Shown: in pieces, positions 59,578 through 64,000 of the stretch | How positions within the stretch are numbered: the first letter of the stretch is position 1 | How the letters are laid out: each line of letters begins with the position of its first letter | From: Mesostigma viride | Taxonomy: Eukaryota; Streptophyta; Mesostigmatophyceae; Mesostigmatales; Mesostigmataceae | Direction: 5' to 3' | DNA length: 64,000 bases | Assembly: GCA_009746045.1 (NCBI GenBank) | Contig: RPFO01000034.1 | Location: 3,453,681-3,517,680 of the forward strand | The notes under the pieces: model-generated | Seen by the model: the letters and a program-made list of their open reading frames with translations, nothing else | Database searches by the model: none | Told to the model about the DNA's origin: nothing | Translations under genes and position numbers: made by a program

Positions 59578-59852
59578 CCACTCTCTCTCCCGTCTTTGGA
59601 CTGCCATGCAGGACAAGACGCGGTGGAAGAAGATTGTCAAGGCGCACACGCCCGACCCTGTGGGCAAGCCTGGCTCCTCCCCCCAAGCGGAGGAGGCGTT
59701 TTGATGAGTAGCGTAGTTAGGATTTTCTAGATAGCTTAGAGTTAGGTTAGTTCGATCACGCGGCTTCCTCTGCACCCCATCCATCATGGAATATGTGCTA
59801 CATGACCTCCCCACGGAGGCATGTTATAATTTAATTTAATTTAATTTAATGT
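59577..59852 (+). pseudogene. LINE-B ORF2 C-terminus, 3' UTR and (ATTTA)n tail
   Basis: The sequence resumes after the LINE-A insertion: LDCHAGQDAVEE in shifted frame, then AHTPDPVGKPGSSPQAEEAF, 3' UTR (GTAGTTAGGATTTTCTAGAT), terminus TATGTGCTACATGACCTCCC + CACGGAGGCATG, and an ATTTA-repeat tail at 59824-59851. Confidence 0.8.
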
Positions 59853-59854
59853 TA

Positions 59855-60330
59855 ATATGCTGCTCATGTCCGCGATGAGGACCTGTACCAGGGCATGCCA
59901 TAAATCACCAGCACCATTAAGCAGCGGCGCCTGCAGCTCGTAGGGCACCTAGCTCGCACCAACCAGGTAGACACCTCACGTGGCCCGGCCCCCCGCAGGA
60001 CTGCGACCAACTCAGCCTGGCCGCCACCTCCTGACGTGGGCCGGGCCCAGTGATGTTAGACGCCGCAAGGCCCGCACCTTCAAAGAACAGCTAGTAGAGG
60101 ACATGGGGGGCCTAGGCCTCTCCGTGATTTGGAAGAAGATGATGGACAAGGCCAAGTGGGCCCAGGTCATAGAGGACAACGAGCCCCCCCCTGTGGGGAA
60201 GCGCCCGCGTGTGCAAACCCACGGGAGGCACGCCAGACAGCTCCCCTCGAGCAGCGTGATGCTGTTTAGATAGATGTTGTAGTTAGTAATGCTGTTAGAT
60301 AGATGTCGTAGGTAGCTGATGTAGATAGAT
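59855..60330 (+). pseudogene. LINE-C C-terminal fragment
   Basis: Read over several frames it gives DLYQGMP, ITSTIKQRRLQLVGHLARTN, RKARTFKEQLVEDMGGLGLS, IWKKMMDKAKWAQVIEDNEP and PPVGKRPRV, homologous to 31179-31600 (minus). Stops at 59899 and 60052 break it. A TAGATAGATG 3' UTR follows. Confidence 0.75.
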
Positions 60331-63160
60331 TAGACCCACAACGGTACGAGCCGCGCCAAAATCTGCCCTCGTAAGCGGTACCCGAAAAGTGGCGCCAAAT
60401 GCGATTTTTGGTGTGCGCGTGCACGAAAGTGACCGAATTCCGGGCGACAGGCATGGCGGTCTGGCAGGCGATGCTGAGCGTGTATAAAGGCAATATCAAG
60501 GCTGAAATTTTACGATTATCCTCCTAAGGTGTTATTAGATCCACCACTGTTTTTTTTTCGCCATAAAATTTGCGGAATCGAACAGCATGTTGCGTCATTC
60601 ATAGGTGGGTGCCTGAATGGTCGCAGATTTTCTCTCGACCCCACCTGACCGCAGCAAAAAATTTTCCCGATGAAGTGCGCCCTAAGATCGGGGTTTCCAT
60701 CATAAACGATGCATTTTTTAATTCTAAAGACTTTGACCGAACGACTTTCTTCATTACCGCTGCAACTTTTTTTTCCTGAGCTACCGCATATTTCCGACCA
60801 ATTTCAAGGCTGCGTCAGGCTTGGCAGACCCATACTTCGTATATATATGCGTTTGCCCCGAACGTCATGTTTAATGCAGGCTTTGTGGACTCTAAAGACG
60901 CCCACGATGTTGGGGCTTTTATCAGCCTCTGGACATGTACAAACTGCGGTCAGCAGGTGAATGCCGGAACGAGTTCTGCGGCGGGGTGTGCGAAACAGAC
61001 ATCAAGCGCACGGCAGACATGGATACCTCCGAGCGGTATGTTCCCTTATTCAAATCTACGGGCCAATTCACTCCTTGTTGAATCCCTGACCTTGTCACGG
61101 ATGAATATGTTACCAGTTCCCCATCTCCGGAGTTTCTCTTTTGGTCATCTTCTTATCTTACGGGAGGTGCGTCATGAATCGTATAGCGAGCTACGGTTTC
61201 ATGGCGAGCCTTTTCTTCACATCAGCGACGTACAGGTTACCTTAGAGGCTAGGGATGTCAAGGAATTCTTCACACGGATATTAGGGAGGGTGCATGACGG
61301 ATTGCGGGCAAGATATTACGGGCTGGCTGGCAGCCTTGCAGCGCTATTGCCGCCGATGGCAATGATTTGCAGGCAGGGCTATGGATCACAAAGCTGTTGC
61401 TTTGCTCTAGTTGTACATGCTGCAATTTATTGGCATTGTGCTCACGGCAAGTAATGTTGCATGACATGGTTGACCACGAAGATTGATGGAAAACCTAGAA
61501 GCAATTGGTGGCTTTCTTGGATGCTCGATGGCTTCACATGCTTGTGAGTCCATAAAACCCACTGTATACGTGCCCACCATCTCTAAGCTGAAAGCATCTG
61601 CCTTCAACAAGCATCTTAAGACATGCATGCACATGAGAACTGTCATGGTTTGTGGAGAGGGTGGCATATTGCGTGAGAGTGGAGAGAGGACAGTGGCCGG
61701 GCTAGGCCAGCTACCTGTGCTGCCACACAGCCGGGCGGCAAACACTGATGCACAAGCTGCCTTACACGCCAGCACCCAAGCTGCCTTCACACCCCTGAAT
61801 GATGAGCAGAGGGCATCCTGGACGGCCGCATCCATGCAGTTCATGCAGTTCAGGCTGTGCGTGCTGGCCAAGGGCACGGGTAAATGAGCCAATGGCGGGC
61901 TATTATTACGCACGCTGCAACCAGCGCCAATGAAGCAACCCAAGCCTGCCCTCCTGACAGGTATGTGTGTTTTGTTTTCTCATGTCGTGTGCACAACCAG
62001 CAATCCTTTATTTCCCTATGATGCATGTTTGCGGAATTCTGGCAACCTGGCACATGGCCAAACTCCTCAATGTCAGGGGTGGGAGGGGTTGTTTGTCAAG
62101 TGGATAGACACACGCACATGCTCAACACCTCTTGCTCCAATGCCACTGCCACTCACCCAGAAACTCAGGCACAACCACGCACGATCGCTAAGCTGCTAGC
62201 CAGAATCGCAGTCCTCACCAAAGTGAGGGATGGGGCACCAGCTAGTTTGACAGTCTGGCTGAGGACGTGCAGGAGTTGAATGACATATCTGAAGCAAGTA
62301 GTCACGGATGGCTTGGAGAAACATGGTGAAGCATGCATGGGCATGCATCTCATGTTGACAAGGGCCAGAGCAAGAGCATGAGCACGATGCATGTGCCTAT
62401 GTAGAGGCCATTGGGCTTGCACTATCTGTTGAAGACAACTGCGGTATGGTGGCCAAGCGGCTCACCGGGGATGTGCAGTGGCTTCTTCATGCTAGGTATG
62501 ATGGCGGCCAAGTGCAGTCCTTTGGTGGCACATTTCAAGCCGGCAACCTCGAGGTAGCAACTGAGCAGTGTATGAGCTGTCTGGCTATGCACCACAGCGC
62601 TGGCTGAGGAGATCTAGTCCAACTTGGAAGCTGCGTTGCCAGCAACGTGGGCCCCTATAACAGAGACAGGGACATGGGGGCATCCATGGTGATGCAGAGG
62701 ACCATGTGTGGCAACCTTGGTCAGGCGGGCCGGTTGCCAAGGGATGTGCTGCTACCAAATCAAGGCGCACAAAACACATCGCAACCATGCCGACGGCCGA
62801 GATGCCTGGCATGATTAGATTATTACATTGCCAAGCTGAGTTTGCGGCTACCGTGCGTGCTGTGGGTTTGAACTGATCATGCTAGCCAACGTGACAGTTG
62901 GCAGTTCTTATGTCTAACAAGCCCCTACTTGAAAATTGCCTTAGCATGGCCGTATGCACATATATACAACCATGTCTAGCCACTGTTCATGTTCATATAT
63001 CTTTGTCTATGTGTCACAAAAGTTGTGTTATATTATCTGTGCAAGGTCTGAACAGTTAGCAACACAGTTGGTGGGAGTTGGCCATACCGTTACTAAAGAA
63101 CTTTGCATCCAAGGTTGAGTGATTAGCTGGAAACTGGCAGGTGTTGCATGGACCAGTGAA
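60331..63160. other. Unassigned AT-richer sequence; one weak ORF
   Basis: I recognise no gene or element here. The longest plausible frame is 60867-61454 (+, 195 codons, MFNAGFVDSKDAHDVGAFIS ... DVKEFFTRILGRVHDGLRAR). It has a TCTNCGQQVNAG start that could be half a zinc-binding motif, but no supporting conservation is visible. A second frame at 61483-61887 (+) is equally unsupported. Confidence 0.35.
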
Positions 63161-63164
63161 CCCA

Positions 63165-63695
63165 ATGACACTTGATGGACCTGAAGTTTTGTGCAATGTC
63201 TGAAATGACATGATGATTAACATGGGCGCTTGTTTTCAGCCTCACCTGAGCACATCTTGCATGGGAAACTGCAAGAAATGTGGCGGAAATGCAAAAAACG
63301 CACATTTTTGCTCACATTTGCTAGCGAGCTGTCAATGAATGAAGTACAACAGACCTGGATTTTTGTGCAATGTCTACAATGATGATATTTAATATGCTTG
63401 CAAGTTTCCAGCCCCAACTGAGCACATCTTGTATGAAAACTGTCATGAAATGTGTGAAAAAAACGCGAAAAACGCGCATTTTTGCTAGCATTTGGTGGCA
63501 TTTTGTTACCAAATACAGTACGATGGATCTGATTTTTTGTGCCATGTCTACATTTATGATGTGTAACGTGATTGCAAATTTCCAGCCTCGACTGAACACA
63601 TCTTCATGGAAACTGCTATGAGATGTGGTGAAACGGTGCGTTTTTGCTAGCATTTGGTGGCAGTTTGTCACCAAATGAGGTCAGATGACCATGGG
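63165..63695. repeat. Three diverged ~170-bp tandem repeats
   Basis: Units begin near 63170, 63345 and 63522. Each has, in order, TTTTGTGCAATGTCT, CAGCC.CA.CTGA.CACATCTT, a GTG-rich stretch, and TTTTTGCTAGCATTTGGTGG near its end. Frames through the array are not conserved, so it is a noncoding repeat. The last 300 bases of the window show nothing further. Confidence 0.7.
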
Positions 63696-64000
63696 ACATG
63701 GTGCACAGTTGGTAGACATGAGCATAAGCCTACATGCAAACAGCCAGGTCAGGAGCTCTTTATTTGCATATCAAATGGTATTTGTTTGTATTAAAATCTG
63801 GAAAGTTGCTAAAAATAGACATGCCAAAAATAGACCAACCGATGTCGGAAAATTCTGGAAAGTCAAATTCCTTTTACTGGTGTCATGGACATGCTGCCTA
63901 CCAATATCTAGCATGTTTGGACTCAATGTGCTCCATGTACCTAGGGCTTATAAGGGCATTTTTTGGCACTTTCATACCGTTGTGCCGGTAGGACTGTTTG

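Overview
The window looks like nuclear DNA of a green-lineage eukaryote, most likely a green alga. The two host genes have plant-type architectures: an EF-hand CCR4-like endonuclease/exonuclease/phosphatase, and a PWWP plus RRM-like protein. Their exons are short, very GC-rich and rich in Ala/Gly/Arg, and their GT-AG introns are packed with microsatellites. The species cannot be named from the sequence alone.

Region 1 (1-25.5 kb) is genic. A five-exon minus-strand gene (8145 to 674, 866 codons) encodes a Ca-binding EEP-family protein. Across a 1.4-kb shared upstream region, a fourteen-exon plus-strand gene (9542 to 25466, 1549 codons) encodes a PWWP/RRM-like chromatin protein. Every exon junction in both models keeps frame. 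The introns hold simple-sequence arrays, including a 1.27-kb GGNN tetranucleotide block and a 24-bp minisatellite. Long open frames inside these arrays are low-complexity artefacts.

Region 2 (26-60.4 kb) is a nested transposon graveyard. It holds fragments of at least three non-LTR families. LINE-B is an RT family with a 3' tail of short A/T repeats. LINE-A carries only an L1-type ORF1 and shares its 3' terminus with LINE-B. LINE-C is a third RT family. Inserted among them are a hAT-like element (28049-30195, 8-bp TSD), a 5.66-kb element with CACTAGGAAC termini that splits a LINE-A copy (33260-38920), and a 186-bp SINE-like family. There is also a 12.1-kb insertion with TG...CA ends (43488-55615) that interrupts a LINE-B reverse transcriptase, and a piggyBac-like element (55831-58102, TTAA target) in the same LINE. 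Inside the 12.1-kb insertion lies a complete Ty3/chromovirus retrotransposon (44512-53991) with near-identical LTRs, a 5-bp TSD, PBS, PPT, a canonical -1 frameshift heptamer at the gag stop, and an unexplained third ORF after the integrase-chromodomain frame.

Region 3 (60.4-64 kb) has no recognisable gene. It ends in diverged ~170-bp tandem repeats.

The most interesting signal is the LINE-A/LINE-B relationship. An ORF1-only retroelement shares the 3' end of an RT-bearing LINE, and two different LINE-A copies sit at the same position inside LINE-B ORF2. No CRISPR array, rRNA or convincing tRNA was seen. All database-level family assignments are unverified readings of motifs.
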